Assembly (NCBI RefSeq): GCF_003725545.1
Contig: NZ_RJLN01000060.1
Location: forward strand, 1 to 32,586
Source of the DNA: Micromonospora solifontis
GTDB lineage: Bacteria > Actinomycetota > Actinomycetes > Mycobacteriales > Micromonosporaceae
Length of the DNA stretch: 32,586 nt
Reading direction: 5' to 3'
Numbering within the stretch: the stretch's first letter is position 1; every line of letters begins with the position of its first letter. Of the stretch, positions 31,828 through 32,586 are shown one piece after another. The notes below the pieces were generated by a model that saw nothing but the letters and a program-made list of their open reading frames with translations, searched no databases and was not told where the DNA came from. The position numbers and the translations under genes are program-made.

Positions 31828-32586
31828 CCCTGCCGGTGCCGCATCTCGACGACCGTGCCTTCCTCGACCTGGTCACCGAGGCCCGGGAGCGGATCCGCCG
31901 GTCCTGCCCCGACTGGACGGACCTGTCCGCGCACGACCCGGGCATGGCGCTGCTGGAGGCGTTCGCGTACCTCACCGAGGTGATGATCTACCGGCTGAAC
32001 CAGTTGCCGGAGAAGGCGTACGTGGCCTTCCTCAACCTGCTCGGGGTCACCCGGCACCCGCCCGCCGCGGCCTGGGCGGACGTCCGGTTCAGCCGGACCA
32101 GCCCGGACCGGGGCGAGGTCCGCATCCCCGCCGGCACCCGGGTCGCCGCCGCCCGGGGCGCCGACCCCCGACCGGTCGTGTTCGTCACCACCGAGCCGGC
32201 CCTGCTGCCCGCCGGTGAGACCGAGGTGACCGTACGCATGCACCACTGCGAGCCGGTCGAGGCGGAGCTGCTCGGCACCGGCACCGGCCAGGCCGGCCAG
32301 GTGTTCCGGGCGGCCCGGGCGCCGCTCGCGCGGACCGCCGAGGCGCTGGACCTGTTGCTCGGCGTGGAGGTGCCGGCCGGTTCGGTGGAGCTGGGCGCCG
32401 CCGCCCGCGAGCACGAGGGGCGCACGTACGAGATCTGGCGCCCGGTGGACAGCTTCGCCGGGGTCGGCCCGCAGGCCAAGGTGTACCTGGTCGACCGGGC
32501 CTCCGGGGTGGTCACCTTCGCGCCCGCGCTGGACCTGCACCCGCCGGCCGGATCCGGGCCGGACGTCGAGGGGGCGTCCGGGTCGG
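31824..32586 (+). CDS. Baseplate J-like protein (5' part, cut by window edge)
   Basis: At least 254 residues of a gpJ-like baseplate wedge protein are present. The N-terminal DLSAHDPGMALLEAFAYLTE (about 34-53) followed by MIYRLNQLPEKAYVAFLNLL is the family signature. The frame remains open at the window's end, so the C-terminal domains are not visible. The ATG at 31824 overlaps the gp25 stop (ATGA) and follows GAGGAGG. It continues the operon beyond the window. Confidence 0.93.
   Translation, partial: MTLPVPHLDDRAFLDLVTEARERIRRSCPDWTDLSAHDPGMALLEAFAYLTEVMIYRLNQLPEKAYVAFLNLLGVTRHPPAAAWADVRFSRTSPDRGEVRIPAGTRVAAARGADPRPVVFVTTEPALLPAGETEVTVRMHHCEPVEAELLGTGTGQAGQVFRAARAPLARTAEALDLLLGVEVPAGSVELGAAAREHEGRTYEIWRPVDSFAGVGPQAKVYLVDRASGVVTFAPALDLHPPAGSGPDVEGASGS

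Noticed and set aside
23082..32586. Type VI secretion system or intact prophage
   Set aside because: A single gp-type sheath, gp25 and gpJ with no TssBC, TssJLM, capsid, portal or terminase in view favour an eCIS. The missing downstream part leaves a remnant prophage possible.

Overview
The window is very GC-rich, with strong G/C bias at third codon positions, many GTG starts, AGGAGG-type ribosome binding sites and actinobacterial families (LtrA, CGNR regulator, deazaflavin-type nitroreductase, LppM-like lipoprotein, LuxR/AAA giant regulators). I infer an actinobacterium, most likely a Micromonosporaceae member. A TTGATCAA-containing inverted repeat near 27.6 kb fits that, but this rests on memory and not on a search.

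Left part (1-13.7 kb): an LtrA-type membrane protein, a small membrane peptide, an APC-type permease, a hypothetical protein, an exported alpha/beta hydrolase with an Asp in the nucleophile elbow, a divergent CGNR zinc-finger regulator, a phosphotransferase, a DUF5995 protein and a large AAA/LuxR regulator. Divergent from the last is a class III cyclase/AAA protein with degenerate catalytic motifs and a 320-residue low-complexity tail. Several hairpins sit at gene ends.

Middle (13.7-22.4 kb): a dienelactone-hydrolase-like protein, a compact paaK-paaI pair (phenylacetyl-CoA ligase and thioesterase), a frameshifted small gene, a hypothetical protein, and an MFS transporter divergent from a LacI-family regulator with a LacI-type palindrome between them. 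An esterase, a FUSC-type membrane protein and a deazaflavin-dependent oxidoreductase follow.

A 690-base non-coding island (22.39-23.08 kb) carries a nested 22-bp perfect hairpin, tandem 17-bp and 18-bp repeats, a possible gene relic and a canonical CRP-type palindrome (TGTGA-N6-TCACA).

Right part (23.08 kb to the window edge): a same-strand gene train that I read as the 5' half of a phage-tail-like extracellular contractile injection system (eCIS). The order is an LppM-like lipoprotein, a small three-helix membrane protein, a polytopic membrane protein with an HExxH motif, a Pvc16-like protein with a C-terminal regulatory-like beta domain, sheath, tube, a disordered repeat-containing protein, a CIS tube/spike-adaptor protein, a VgrG-like spike, a PAAR-like tip, a gp25 baseplate protein and a gpJ baseplate protein cut by the window edge. 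Most neighbours overlap by ATGA/GTGA/TGATG junctions, so this is one translationally coupled operon. The most novel point is that the HExxH membrane protein is stop/start-coupled to the first structural gene. The ATPase, tape measure, fibre and effector genes expected of such a system are not in the window and would have to lie beyond its right edge.
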